The notes: generated by a model not told the origin, from the letters alone. Shown: positions 9,873 to 18,857, numbered from the stretch's first letter. The stretch: DNA of 36,230 nucleotides from Streptomyces sp. NRRL WC-3618 (GCF_001280005.1 NZ_LGDW01000480.1:1-36230); one strand, 5' to 3'. Translations and numbers: made by a program.

Positions 9873-10517
9873 ATGCCGAAGTTCTACGCGCGTCGACGGA
9901 TCAGCATACTCGCCGCGTTCACCGGGCTCATAGCCTCGGTCGGACTTTTCAACGGTCCGACCGCCTCCGCCGCTCTCCCCACCCCGGTCAGCGCCGCCAC
10001 GGCCCGTACCTACCTCGCCTCCCTCACCGTGAAGACCGAGAACCGCACGGGCTACAGCCGCGATCTCTTCCCCACCTGGATCACGATCAGCGGCACGTGC
10101 AACACGCGTGAGTACATCCTCAAGCGCGACGGTTCGAACGTCGTCACCAACTCCGCCTGCACCGCCACCAGCGGCAGCTGGTTCTCCCCGTACGACGGCG
10201 CCACCTGGACCGCCGCCTCCGACCTCGACATCGACCACCTGGTCCCGCTCGCCGAGGCCTGGGACTCCGGCGCCGGCGCCTGGACCACCGCCCAGCGCCA
10301 GGCCTTCGCCAACGACGTCACCCGGCCGCAGCTCATCGCCGTCACGGACAACGTGAACCAGTCCAAGAGCGACCAGGACCCGGCCGAGTGGATGCCGTCG
10401 GTCACCTCGTACCGCTGCACGTACGTCCGCGCCTGGGTCCAGGTGAAGTACTACTACGACCTCGCGGTCGACTCGGCCGAGAAGAGCGCGCTCACGAACT
10501 ACCTCGCGAGCTGCTGA
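9873..10517 (+). CDS. Secreted HNH-type nuclease (DUF1524/GmrSD C-terminal-like)
   Basis: A 214-aa protein starting at ATG 9873 after GAGGGAG. Residues 1-33 form a signal peptide (RRR, hydrophobic core, cleavage after TASA). The mature part contains LDIDHLVPLAEAWDSG (residues 118-132) with the Asp-His pair of the HNH metal site. Further on come ANDVTRPQLIAVTDNVNQSKSD and DPAEWMP, which supply the conserved Asn and basic residues. Four Cys (76, 96, 182, 214) could form disulphides, fitting an exported enzyme. Such proteins are small secreted nucleases of actinomycetes. It would act outside the cell on DNA or RNA. It is a single gene, not linked to any secretion cluster. Confidence 0.9.
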   Translation: MPKFYARRRISILAAFTGLIASVGLFNGPTASAALPTPVSAATARTYLASLTVKTENRTGYSRDLFPTWITISGTCNTREYILKRDGSNVVTNSACTATSGSWFSPYDGATWTAASDLDIDHLVPLAEAWDSGAGAWTTAQRQAFANDVTRPQLIAVTDNVNQSKSDQDPAEWMPSVTSYRCTYVRAWVQVKYYYDLAVDSAEKSALTNYLASC

Positions 10518-10640
10518 CCAGCTGCCGGCTGCCGGCGACCCGCTGAGCGGCCGTCGGGCCGCCAATGACCGGCCATCGAGCGGCCGTCGACCGGCCACTC
10601 ACCGGCCATCGGCCGAATGCGCCATGCACGCAACCTCCCC
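10518..10640. repeat. Cluster of degenerate CCGGCCATCG-type repeats
   Basis: Between the nuclease stop and the PhoD promoter, short related words recur (gaccggccatcg, gcggccgtcg, gaccggccactc, accggccatcgg), about every 10-14 bases and partly palindromic (cggccg). They could give stem-loops that end the nuclease transcript. I see no gene here. Confidence 0.45.
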
Positions 10641-10690
10641 GGCCTCCTCCGGCGTCCGTACCGTACGGTGCGACGGAGGAGGGTGATCAC

Positions 10691-12349
10691 ATGGCGACAC
10701 TTCGCCTGGGACCGCTGCTGAGGTACGCCGACGGCTCGTCCGCGACCGTCTGGGTCGAGGCGAGCCGCCCCTGCACGGCCGAGGCGCGCTGCGCGGACGG
10801 CGCCGGCGGCAGCACCCGCACCTTCCAGGTCGCGGGCCACCACTATGCGCTGATCCCGGTCACGGGCCTCACCCCGGGCACGACGACGGCGTACGAGGTG
10901 CTCCTGGACGGCGTCCGCGTGTGGCCGCTGCCCGACTCGCCCTTCCCGCCCTCCGTCATCCGCACCGCCGACGACGGAGAGCGGGAAGCGGAGGGCGACG
11001 CGTTCCGGGTCGCCTTCGGGTCCTGCCGCTGGGCGGCGCCGGCCGCCGGCGAGAAGGACCCGGTGGGCGCGGACGCCCTGGACACCCTGGCCACGCGGAT
11101 GGCGGCCGACCCCACGGGCGAACGCCCGGACGTCCTCCTCCTGTTGGGCGACCAGGTGTACGCCGACGAGGTGTCCCACGACACCCGCGACTGGCTGGCC
11201 GCCCGCCGGGACCTGTCCGAACCGCCGGGCGCCGAGGTCGCGGACTACGAGGAATACACCCACCTCTACTACGAGTCCTGGCTCGACCCCGACGTGCGCT
11301 GGCTGCTCTCCACCGTCCCCAGCTGCATGATCTTCGACGATCACGACATCGCCGATGATTGGAACACCAGCGCCGCCTGGCTGGCCGACATGCGGGACAC
11401 CCCGTGGTGGCGCGAGCGGCTGCTGAGCGGCCTGATGTCGTACTGGGTGCACCAGCACCTGGGCAACCTCACCCCGGCCGAACTCGCCACCGACCCGCTG
11501 TACGCGGCCGTACGCGAGAGCCCCGACGGTACGGACGTCCTGCGCGCCTTCGCCGCGCGGGCGGACGCGGACCCCGACTCGGTCCGTTGGAGCTACCGGC
11601 GCGACTTCGGCCGCGTACGCCTGCTGATGGTGGACAGCAGGGCGGCCCGGGTCCTCGACGAGGACAGGCGCGCGATGCTGAATCCGGGCGCGGAGGCCTG
11701 GGTGCGCGAACAGGCGCTGGCGGATCCCGGCTCCTGCGACCACCTTCTCATCGGCACCTCGCTGCCCTGGCTGCTGCCGCACCTCGTGCACGACGCCGAG
11801 GCATGGGACGAGGCCCTGTGCGCGGGCGAACGCGGCGCGCGCTGGGCCCGGTTCGGGGAGAAACTGCGCCGCGCGGCCGACCTCGAACACTGGGCGGCGT
11901 TCACCCGCTCCTTCACCGCGCTGGCCGACCTGATCGCGGAAGTGGGTTCGGGCCCGCAGGCCCCGGCGACGGTGCTGGTCCTGTCGGGGGACGTCCACCA
12001 CGCGTACGCGGCCGAGCCCACCTGGCCCGAGGCCTCCCGTCCGGACGCGCGCGTCCTCCAGCTGACCTGCTCCCCCGTCCACAACGCCATCCCGCTCTAC
12101 ATAAAGGCCGGCTTCCGGCTGGGCTGGAGCGGTCTGGGCCGCGCCCTGGGCCGCCGGCTCGCCCGGCACGGCCGGGTCCCGCGTCCGCCGGTCACCTGGC
12201 GCAGAACGGGCGGCCCCTGGTTCGGCAACATGCTGATGACCCTGACCGTGCGCGGCCGTTCGGCCCGGCTGCGGCTCGACCGGACCCGGGGCGAGAAGGG
12301 CGGCGGGGCACGGCTGGAGACGGTCATGGAGTCCGAGCTGAGCGCGTGA
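10691..12349 (+). CDS. PhoD-like alkaline phosphatase/phosphodiesterase, cytoplasmic type
   Basis: A 552-aa protein from ATG 10691, preceded by GGAGGAGGG. The first 110 residues are a fibronectin-like beta domain (LGPLLRYADGSSATVWVEA...TAYEVLLDG). The metallophosphatase part follows, with VAFGSCRW, LLLLGDQVYADE, MIFDDHDIADDWN and VLSGDVHHAYAAE, which together provide the metal ligands of PhoD enzymes. There is no signal peptide, in contrast to classical Tat-exported PhoD, so this member probably acts in the cytosol. The substrate may be a phosphodiester other than environmental phosphate sources. I see no PHO box upstream. It is followed by the FAD-binding protein gene after 128 bp. Confidence 0.88.
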   Translation: MATLRLGPLLRYADGSSATVWVEASRPCTAEARCADGAGGSTRTFQVAGHHYALIPVTGLTPGTTTAYEVLLDGVRVWPLPDSPFPPSVIRTADDGEREAEGDAFRVAFGSCRWAAPAAGEKDPVGADALDTLATRMAADPTGERPDVLLLLGDQVYADEVSHDTRDWLAARRDLSEPPGAEVADYEEYTHLYYESWLDPDVRWLLSTVPSCMIFDDHDIADDWNTSAAWLADMRDTPWWRERLLSGLMSYWVHQHLGNLTPAELATDPLYAAVRESPDGTDVLRAFAARADADPDSVRWSYRRDFGRVRLLMVDSRAARVLDEDRRAMLNPGAEAWVREQALADPGSCDHLLIGTSLPWLLPHLVHDAEAWDEALCAGERGARWARFGEKLRRAADLEHWAAFTRSFTALADLIAEVGSGPQAPATVLVLSGDVHHAYAAEPTWPEASRPDARVLQLTCSPVHNAIPLYIKAGFRLGWSGLGRALGRRLARHGRVPRPPVTWRRTGGPWFGNMLMTLTVRGRSARLRLDRTRGEKGGGARLETVMESELSA

Positions 12350-12477
12350 GGCATCCCACACCGGCGGCGACCCACGTCCCCGGTGCCCGGCCCGGGTGGT
12401 CACCGGCGGCATGATGAGGCGGACCGTCCGCTTCCGGTGGGCGGCTCTCCTGCCAACGCGCCCCCACACGCCCGGGA

Positions 12478-14496
12478 GTGACCCCCTTGTCTCCAGTGTC
12501 TCCAGCGCCCGCCGAGCCGCCCAGGACCGCGCCCGGCGCTCCCTCTCTGTCCGTCGCCCTGGTCGGCGCCGGGCCGCGCGGCACCGGCGTGCTGGAACGC
12601 CTCTGCGCCTCCGCACCCGAACTCCTGCCGCCCGGGGCCCGGTTGACCGTCCACGTCGTCGACCCGGCGCCGCCCGGCGCGGGTCAGGTCTGGCGCACCT
12701 CGCAGTCGCCCCGGCTGCTGATGAACACCGTGGCCTCGCAGGTGACCCTCTTCACCGACGACAGCGTGGACTGCTCGGGCCCGATCCGCCCGGGGCCGAG
12801 CCTGTACGAGTGGACGCGCGACTCCCCTGACGCGGAAGGCGAGTTGGGGCCGGACGACTACCCGACCCGCGCCCACTACGGGCGTTACCTGGAGTGGGTG
12901 TTCGCGAAGGTCGTGCGCGAGGCGCCGCCGTCCGTGCGCGTCCAGACGCACCGGGCACGCGCGATCCGCCTCGACGAGGCCCCCGACGGCAGCCAGACCC
13001 TCACCCTCACGGGCGACAGCGGCCTGACCGGCCTGTCCGGCCTGACCGCCGTCGTCCTCGCCCAGGGCCACCTCCCCCTGGTCCCGGACGACGAACAACA
13101 GCGCCTCACCTCGTACGCCGGCCTCCACGGCCTGCGTCACATCCCGCCCGCCAACCCGGCCGACGTCGACCTCTCGCCGCTCGCCCCCGGGGAACCGGTC
13201 CTGCTGCGCGGCCTCGGCCTCAACTTCTTCGACCATCTGACCCTGCTGACGACGGGCCGGGGCGGACGTTTCGTGCGCCGTCCCGAGGGCGGCCTGCGTT
13301 ACCTGCCCTCCGGACATGAGCCCCGGCTGTACGCCGGTTCGCGGCGCGGCGTCCCGTACCAGGCGCGCGGCGACAACGCGAAGGGCCCGTACGGCAGGCA
13401 CGTACCGCTCGTCCTCACCGGCGAGGTGATCGCCGGCTTCCGCAAGCGCGCCGACTCCGGGGAAGCCCCCGACTTCCGCACGGAGATATGGCCGCTGGTG
13501 GCGAAGGAGGTCGAGACGGTCTACTACGAAACCCTGCTGCGGGAACGGAAGTTGACGGACCGTCCGCTCGACGGCTTCCGGGACCGTTTCCTCGCCACCC
13601 CGCACCGCGCGCCCCAAGAGGCAGCCGTACTGGACGAGTTCGGCATACCGGAGGCCGACCGCTGGTCCTGGGAGCGGATGTCACGGCCGTACGCCGGACA
13701 GGTCTTCGCCGACGCCGCCGCCTGGCGGAACTGGCTGCTCGCCCACCTCCGCGAGGACGCCGCCCAGGCCGCCCTGGGCAATGTGGACGGGCCCGTGAAG
13801 GCGGCCCAGGACCTGCTGCGCGACGTGCGCAACGAGCTGCGGCTGATCGTCGACCACGGCGGGCTGCCGGGCGACTCGCGCCGGGACCACCTGGACCGCT
13901 GGTACACCTCGCTCAACGCGTTCCTCTCCATAGGGCCGCCCAGGCGGCGCGTCGAGGAGCTGGCGGCGCTGGTGGCGGCGGGCGTGGTGGAGGTGCTCGG
14001 GCCGCGCCTCGAGGTACGCGCGGCGGACGGGGCCTGGGTGGCGCACTCCCCCGACGTGCCGGGCTCGGCCGTACGCGTGACCGCGCTCATCGAGGCACGG
14101 CTGCCGGAGCCCGACCTCCGCCGCACGGCCGATCCGCTCCTCGCCGGGTTGCTGCGGACGGGCGGGGCGAGGCCGCACGTGATCGACGGCTACGAGACGG
14201 GCGGACTGGATGTGACTCCGCGCCCTTGCTACTTGATGGACCGTCACGGTCGGCCGCAGCCAAGGAGGTTGGCGTTCGGGGTCCCCACGGAGGGGGTGCA
14301 CTGGGTGACGGCGGCCGGGGCACGCCCTGGCGTGAATTCGGTCATGTTTTCGGACGCGGACGCGATGGCACGGGCGGTGCTGCGTATGACCCCAACAGCG
14401 GTCCCACGTAAGGCAATTGGCGAACCGGAAGGGCGAACCGGAGATCACATGGAGGCAACGCGATGGCCAAATGTTGAACTTGCAACTATCGATTGA
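12478..14496 (+). CDS. FAD/NAD(P)-binding protein (HpnW/Lys-Orn monooxygenase-like fold)
   Basis: A 672-aa protein. It has the dinucleotide-binding motif VALVGAGPRGTGVLERL at about residues 27-43 and a second conserved block, GQVWRTSQSPRLLMNTVASQVTLF. A LDEFGIPEADRWSWERM segment lies in the middle. This is the architecture of the large 'FAD/NAD(P)-binding protein' family of actinobacteria, distantly related to flavin monooxygenases; no substrate is known. GTG 12478 is the upstream-most start, abutting GGGAG; TTG 12487, nine bases from that site, may be the true one. There is no signal peptide or membrane helix. The C-terminus includes the conserved segment LMDRHGRPQPRRLAFGVPTE. Confidence 0.85.
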   Translation: MTPLSPVSPAPAEPPRTAPGAPSLSVALVGAGPRGTGVLERLCASAPELLPPGARLTVHVVDPAPPGAGQVWRTSQSPRLLMNTVASQVTLFTDDSVDCSGPIRPGPSLYEWTRDSPDAEGELGPDDYPTRAHYGRYLEWVFAKVVREAPPSVRVQTHRARAIRLDEAPDGSQTLTLTGDSGLTGLSGLTAVVLAQGHLPLVPDDEQQRLTSYAGLHGLRHIPPANPADVDLSPLAPGEPVLLRGLGLNFFDHLTLLTTGRGGRFVRRPEGGLRYLPSGHEPRLYAGSRRGVPYQARGDNAKGPYGRHVPLVLTGEVIAGFRKRADSGEAPDFRTEIWPLVAKEVETVYYETLLRERKLTDRPLDGFRDRFLATPHRAPQEAAVLDEFGIPEADRWSWERMSRPYAGQVFADAAAWRNWLLAHLREDAAQAALGNVDGPVKAAQDLLRDVRNELRLIVDHGGLPGDSRRDHLDRWYTSLNAFLSIGPPRRRVEELAALVAAGVVEVLGPRLEVRAADGAWVAHSPDVPGSAVRVTALIEARLPEPDLRRTADPLLAGLLRTGGARPHVIDGYETGGLDVTPRPCYLMDRHGRPQPRRLAFGVPTEGVHWVTAAGARPGVNSVMFSDADAMARAVLRMTPTAVPRKAIGEPEGRTGDHMEATRWPNVELATID

Positions 14497-14607
14497 GCCG
14501 TCCTACGGTGGGTTGCCCGCTCGGCTCCGACCCCCCGGACCGATCCCTTCCGGGCCTCAGTTCAGGTCCTCGGAGGGACGGCCCCGACCGAAGGAGACAC
14601 CCCCCAC

Positions 14608-15057
14608 ATGTCCGCCCGCCTCAACAACGCTCAGCCATACGCCATCGGCCTGTTCCGGATCGTGATCGGCCTGCTCTTCGCCTGCCACGGCGCCCGCTCC
14701 CTGTTCGGCGTCCTCGGCGACGAGCCGACGGTGCCGACCGGTACCTGGCCCGGGTGGTACGCGGCCGTGATCGAGCTGGTCGGGGGCACCCTGGTCCTGC
14801 TGGGCCTCGGTACCCGCGCCGCCTCGTTCATCGCCTCGGGCGCGATGGCGTACGCGTACTTCGACGTCCACCAGCCGAGCGCCCTCATGCCGATCCAGAA
14901 CCAGGGCGAACTGGCAGCCACCTTCTGCTGGGCCTTCTTCCTGCTCGTCTTCACCGGCTCCGGCGCCTTAGGCGTGGACCGGTTCCTCGCGAAGCGCTCG
15001 TCGGAGACGACGAAGGCGTCACGGGAGAAGACGGACAAGGCACCGGTAGCCGCCTGA
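14608..15057 (+). CDS. DoxX family membrane protein
   Basis: A 149-aa protein with four hydrophobic segments. The first contains YAIGLFRIVIGLLFACHGARSLFGV, whose Arg and His pattern is typical of DoxX. The second contains AAVIELVGGTLVLLGLGTRAASF. ATG 14608 has GAAGGAG upstream. DoxX proteins are small quinone-pool-associated or redox-related membrane proteins; in mycobacteria a relative takes part in oxidative-stress defence. The substrate is not known here. The tail is charged (KRSSETTKASREKTDKAPVAA). A strong terminator hairpin follows the stop. Confidence 0.88.
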   Translation: MSARLNNAQPYAIGLFRIVIGLLFACHGARSLFGVLGDEPTVPTGTWPGWYAAVIELVGGTLVLLGLGTRAASFIASGAMAYAYFDVHQPSALMPIQNQGELAATFCWAFFLLVFTGSGALGVDRFLAKRSSETTKASREKTDKAPVAA

Positions 15058-15068
15058 TCCACGATTCA

Positions 15069-15105
15069 CCGATGCCCGTCCCCATGCCCCGGGGACGGGC
15101 ATCGG
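15069..15105 (+). terminator. Perfect 15-bp-stem terminator after doxX-like gene
   Basis: ccgatgcccgtcccc (15069-15083) pairs perfectly with ggggacgggcatcgg (15091-15105) around a 7-base loop. It starts 11 bases after the DoxX stop. No U-run follows, as is usual in Streptomyces. Confidence 0.85.
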
Positions 15106-15267
15106 CGTGCGTCAGGGTGAACATCGTGTGCCGAACACATGCGCACCCGGTGGATCTCCTGTCACACCCCCCGCGTACGCTGTATGGCTGTCACAGGCCG
15201 CCCACCGCTCCCCCGTTGAGGTAGCGGCACGGGAACGGGCCGACGGGGGAGTTTCGGGGAGTCTGCG

Positions 15268-15888
15268 GTGCTTGAGAGTGTGGGGTCACTGACCGGGACC
15301 CCGTGGATCTACGCCCTCGTGGCTGTGTCCGTACTGTTCGACGTCCTGGTGCCGGTACTGCCGAGCGGTGTCCTGGTCATCACGGCCGCCACGGCTGCCG
15401 CCGCCGGTACCGGAGCGGCCGTCGGCCAGGTGCCGCAGGAGGTCCCCGACATCCTCGCGCTCACCCTGTGCGCGGCCACGGCGTCGGTCGTCGGCGACCT
15501 GGTGGCGTACCGGCTGGCCTGGCACGGCGGAGCCCGGCTGGACCGCGCCATCGCCCGCTCCCGGCGCCTGACCAGCGCGCAGGAACGTCTCGGCCAGGCC
15601 CTCGCGCACAGCGGCGGCATCCTGGTCGTCGTCGCCCGTTTCGCCCCGGCCGGCCGCTCGGTCGTCTCCCTCGGCGCGGGCGCCGCCCACCGCCGGGTCG
15701 GCGAGTTCCTCCCCTGGTCCATCCTGGCCGGCCTGGCCTGGGCCGCGTACAGCGTCGCCCTCGGCTACTTCGGCGGCCAGTGGCTGGGCGCCACCTGGCT
15801 GGCAACAGGCGTCTCCGTGGCAGCCCTCTTCGGCGCGGGCGCGGGAGCGGCATTCCTGATGCGCCGCCCACGAACAACCGGCGCCTGA
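15268..15888 (+). CDS. DedA family (SNARE-associated) membrane protein
   Basis: A 206-aa protein from GTG 15268, with GGGGAG six bases upstream. It has the DedA pattern: an N-terminal helix (WIYALVAVSVLFDVLVPVLPSG), a cytoplasmic-face segment (GDLVAYRLAWHGGARLDRAI) and the conserved VVVARFAPAGRSVVSLGAGAAHR. Two C-terminal helices follow. The R-F-x-P-x-x-R motif is the family hallmark. DedA proteins are needed for membrane homeostasis, and several recycle undecaprenyl phosphate or other lipid carriers by flipping them across the membrane. The gene stands alone between a strong terminator and a repeat-borne palindrome that may end its transcript. Confidence 0.9.
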   Translation: MLESVGSLTGTPWIYALVAVSVLFDVLVPVLPSGVLVITAATAAAAGTGAAVGQVPQEVPDILALTLCAATASVVGDLVAYRLAWHGGARLDRAIARSRRLTSAQERLGQALAHSGGILVVVARFAPAGRSVVSLGAGAAHRRVGEFLPWSILAGLAWAAYSVALGYFGGQWLGATWLATGVSVAALFGAGAGAAFLMRRPRTTGA

Positions 15889-15910
15889 GACCCGACCGAC
15901 GTCGCGGAAA

Positions 15911-15970
15911 CGCGCCCCTATAGGGGCGCGGGGAACTGCGCGACAAGCCACAACGCACCCGCACCCCCAC
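15911..15970 (+). repeat. Streptomyces GGGGCGCGGGG repeat, short form, with 20-bp palindrome
   Basis: cgcgcccctataggggcgcg (15911-15930) is a perfect 20-bp palindrome. It runs into gggaactgcgcgacaagccacaacgcacccgcac. The same core recurs at 30538, at 33142 (minus strand) and at 36175. Placed just after the DedA stop it would work as a terminator hairpin. Confidence 0.85.
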
Positions 15971-16091
15971 CTCAACAATTCCCCACCGAAATCGCCCCGT
16001 TGGCAAAACAACCTCTGCCACACCCGTTGACTTCAACCTCCCCACCACTCTAATTTCAGCGCGCCCCCTCGTCCGGTTTCCCGATCACAGT

Positions 16092-16103
16092 TCGATATAT
16101 CGA
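16092..16103. promoter_or_regulatory. Palindrome TCGATATATCGA in front of the alpha-galactosidase gene
   Basis: A perfect 12-bp palindrome, strikingly AT-rich for this genome, 48 bases before the GH27 start. It could be an operator for a sugar-responsive repressor or overlap the -10 region (TATATC). No regulator gene lies next to it. Confidence 0.4.
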
Positions 16104-16151
16104 CCAAAGAAGTCCGGGAGTCGCACCGTCGCGCCCCGGAAAAGGAGCCGC

Positions 16152-18140
16152 ATGTATCCCCCACCGCGCCCGTCCCTCGCCCGACGCGCCGCCATCCGCG
16201 CCCTCGCCCTCGCGACCGCGGCGACCGCCGCTCTCCTCTTCGCCCAGCCCCAGGCCGGCGACGAAGCGACCTCCCTCGGCGACACCGCCCCCGTCGCCGC
16301 CTCCACCCGCCAGATACCGGTCCCCGCCGCCCCCATGGGCTGGGCCTCCTGGAACAGCTTCGCCGCGAAGATCGACTACAACGTGATCAAGGGCCAGGTC
16401 GACGCGTTCGTCGCGTCCGGGCTGCCCGCCGCCGGGTACAAGTACATCAACATCGACGAGGGCTGGTGGCAGGGCACCCGGGACGGTGCCGGCAACATCA
16501 CCATCGACGAGTCCGAGTGGCCCGGCGGTATGAAGGCCATCGCCGACTACATCCACAGCAAGGGCCTGAAGGCGGGCATCTACACCGACGCGGGCAAGGA
16601 CGGCTGCGGCTACTACTACCCGACCGGCCGCCCCGCCGCGCCCGGCTCGGGCAGCGAGGGCCATTACAACCAGGACTTCCTGCAGTTCTCCCAGTGGGGC
16701 TTCGACTTCGTCAAGGTCGACTGGTGCGGCGGTGAGAGGGAGGGACTCGACGCGAAGTCGACTTACCAGGCCATCAGCGACGCGATCACCAAAGCGACGG
16801 CCGCCACCGGCCGCCCGATGACCCTGTCGCTGTGCAACTGGGGCCGCCAGAACACATGGAACTGGGCGCCGGGACAGGGCGCGATGTGGCGGACCAACGA
16901 CGACATCATCTTCTACGGTGAGCAGGCGTCCATGAGCAGGCTCCTGACCAACTACGACAGGAACCTGCACCCCACCGCGCAGCACACCGGCTACTACAAC
17001 GACGCGGACATGCTGATCGTCGGGATGGACGGTTTCAACGCCGCCCAGAACCGCACCCACATGGACCTGTGGGCCATCTCCGGAGCCCCGCTGCTCGCCG
17101 GAAACAACCTGGCGACCATGAGCACCGAGACGGCCGACATCCTCAAGAACCCCGAAGTCGTCGCCGTCGACCAGGACCCGCGCGGCCTCCAGGGCGTCAA
17201 GGTCGCCGAGGACACCACCGGGCTCCAGGTCTACGGCAAGGTCCTGTCCGGCACCGGCAACCGTGCCGTCGTCCTGCTCAACCGCACCTCCTCCGCCCAG
17301 AACATGACCGTCCGCTGGTCCGACCTGGGCCTGACCAACGCCGGCGCGACCGTCCGTGACCCGTGGGCCCGCTCCAACAGCGGTACCTACAGCGGCAGTT
17401 ACACCACCAGCGTCCCGGCCGGTGGCTCGGTCATGCGTACGATCAGCGGCGCCACGGAGGCCGCGAGCAGCGCGTACGAGCCCGACTCGTCCGCCCGCTA
17501 CACCGGCGTGACCGCGGCGAACACCGGTGTCGCGGTCGCCGACCTCACGTACACGAACAACACGAGCACCGCCCGTACGGCGACCCTCCAGGTCAACAGC
17601 CAGACGGCCACCACCGTGTCGTTCCCGCCGACCGGCTCGACCCCGGGCACGATCTCCGTCCAGGTCGCCCTCTCCAAGGGTGGCGCCAACACGCTCGCCG
17701 TCACGGGCGGCCCGGCCCTGGGCACGCTGACCGTCCGGCCGGTGCCCGGCACCAACGGCAGCCTGGTCGTCGGCAAGCAGTCCGGGCGCTGCCTGGACGT
17801 CTTCGACAGCACGATCACCAACGGCACCCAGGCCGAGCTGTGGGACTGCAACGGCGGCTCCAACCAGGCGTGGACGTACACCTCCCGCAAGGAACTCGTG
17901 GTGTACGGCAACAAGTGCCTGGACGCCTACGACAGCGGCACGGCCAACGGTACGAAGGTCACCATCTGGGACTGCCACGGCGGCAACAACCAGAAGTGGA
18001 ACGTCAACTCCGACGGCACGATCACGAACGTCAACGCGGGCCTCTGCCTGGACGCGTACGGCGCGGCCACGGCCAACGGCACACAGATGGTGCTGTGGGC
18101 CTGCGGCACGGGCGACAACCAGAAGTGGACGGTCGGCTAG
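16152..18140 (+). CDS. Secreted GH27 alpha-galactosidase with C-terminal ricin-type (CBM13) domain
   Basis: A 662-aa protein with an export signal: RR at 11-12, then a hydrophobic stretch ALALATAATAALLFAQ. The catalytic domain (about 58-430) begins MGWASWNSF. The nucleophile is Asp190 in FVKVDWCGG, and the second catalytic Asp lies in YYNDADMLIVG (284/286). Conserved NIDEGWW and CNWGRQ line the active site. A beta-sandwich of about 100 residues follows (SSAYEPDSSARYTG...), CBM-like. The last 130 residues contain three ricin-B repeats with NQAW, NQKW and NQKW. The enzyme would release alpha-galactose (or beta-L-arabinopyranose) from plant polymers outside the cell. ATG 16152 follows AAAGGAG. 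It ends close to a strong convergent terminator. Confidence 0.95.
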   Translation: MYPPPRPSLARRAAIRALALATAATAALLFAQPQAGDEATSLGDTAPVAASTRQIPVPAAPMGWASWNSFAAKIDYNVIKGQVDAFVASGLPAAGYKYINIDEGWWQGTRDGAGNITIDESEWPGGMKAIADYIHSKGLKAGIYTDAGKDGCGYYYPTGRPAAPGSGSEGHYNQDFLQFSQWGFDFVKVDWCGGEREGLDAKSTYQAISDAITKATAATGRPMTLSLCNWGRQNTWNWAPGQGAMWRTNDDIIFYGEQASMSRLLTNYDRNLHPTAQHTGYYNDADMLIVGMDGFNAAQNRTHMDLWAISGAPLLAGNNLATMSTETADILKNPEVVAVDQDPRGLQGVKVAEDTTGLQVYGKVLSGTGNRAVVLLNRTSSAQNMTVRWSDLGLTNAGATVRDPWARSNSGTYSGSYTTSVPAGGSVMRTISGATEAASSAYEPDSSARYTGVTAANTGVAVADLTYTNNTSTARTATLQVNSQTATTVSFPPTGSTPGTISVQVALSKGGANTLAVTGGPALGTLTVRPVPGTNGSLVVGKQSGRCLDVFDSTITNGTQAELWDCNGGSNQAWTYTSRKELVVYGNKCLDAYDSGTANGTKVTIWDCHGGNNQKWNVNSDGTITNVNAGLCLDAYGAATANGTQMVLWACGTGDNQKWTVG

Positions 18141-18199
18141 AGGCTCAGCCGAGGCCGATGGCTGACGGCTGACGCCCCCGCACCCACCTGGCCCGGCCC

Positions 18200-18233
18200 G
18201 GCCCGGCGCGCGTTCTACGACGCGTGCCGGGCC
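18200..18233. terminator. Bidirectional terminator hairpin overlapping the DUF2277 stop
   Basis: ggcccggcgcgcgt (18200-18213) pairs with acgcgtgccgggcc (18220-18233), one G-U wobble in 14, loop of six. It lies between the convergent GH27 and DUF2277 genes. The DUF2277 stop (complement of cta, 18215-18217) sits in the loop and one arm encodes its last residues. Confidence 0.8.
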
Positions 18234-18457
18234 GTCGCCGTACCACCCCCGCCTCGCACCTCGAGGCCGGCGAGGAGCTCGGCCGTGGCCGCCGCGATCA
18301 CGTCGACGGCGTGTTCGAAAACCTCGCGGTTGTGGGCGGCCGGCGCCCGGAAGCCGGAGACCTTGCGGACGTACTGGAGGGCGGCGGCCCGCATCTCCTC
18401 CTCGGTGGCCTCTTCGGGGAGTACGGGCGGGCGAAGGGTCTTGATGCTGCGGCACAT
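18215..18457 (-). CDS. DUF2277 family small protein
   Basis: An 80-aa protein from ATG 18457, starting MCRSIKTLRPPVLPEEATEEE. The conserved Cys at position 2, the LRPP segment and ALQYVRKVSGFRAPAAHNREVFEHAVD are the full signature of DUF2277. The family is small, cytosolic and frequent in actinobacteria. Its function is unknown. It ends inside a terminator stem-loop, and the tail (GGGGTATARHAS) is partly encoded by the hairpin arm. Confidence 0.9.
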   Translation of the reverse strand: MCRSIKTLRPPVLPEEATEEEMRAAALQYVRKVSGFRAPAAHNREVFEHAVDVIAAATAELLAGLEVRGGGGTATARHAS

Positions 18458-18494
18458 GCCTCCAGTCTCGCGCGTACCCGGCGTTCCGCGCCGC

Positions 18495-18764
18495 CCGCAT
18501 GCTGAAACGGCGGTGCTGACCGCGCTGGTCGAGGAGACGGCGGCGGTGAGCCTGGCCTGCGGCGGCCCGTCGGACCCCGCCCAGGCCCTGGCCCGCAACG
18601 ACAGCTTCCCGTCTGCCACGAGGTCGTCGATGCAGCGCGACGCCGAGGCGGGCCGCCCGCTGGAGCTGGACGCGATCGGCGGAGCCCTGCTGCGCGCGGC
18701 CCAGCGGCACGGTGTGGACGTACCGGTGGCCACGCGGGTGGTGCGGGAGCTGACGTCGGGCTGA
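18495..18764 (+). pseudogene. Remnant of 2-dehydropantoate 2-reductase (C-terminal ApbA_C part)
   Basis: The frame ending at TGA 18762-18764 reads ALVEETAAVSLACGG, then FPSATRSSMQRDAEAGRPLE and LDAIGGALLRAAQRHGVDVP. The Ser-Ser/Met-x-x-Asp and E-x-D-x-x-x-G pattern is that of the C-terminal substrate-binding domain of ketopantoate reductase (PanE/ApbA_C). The N-terminal NADP-binding half (GxGxxG) is missing: upstream DNA is occupied by the divergent DUF2277 gene. No convincing ribosome site precedes a start. I read it as a truncated pseudogene of about 85 residues; the left edge is approximate. Confidence 0.68.
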
Positions 18765-18857
18765 CGTTCGACTGATGTCCGGCTGACGTCCGGATCCCGA
18801 GAGGAAGTAACCGGAAGGAACTCGCATCCCAAATTCGAACAGGCGTACCATTACCGC

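Noticed and set aside
10499..12616. A 705-codon minus-strand frame opposite PhoD
   Set aside because: Antisense shadow; PhoD metal motifs and ribosome site on the plus strand decide it.
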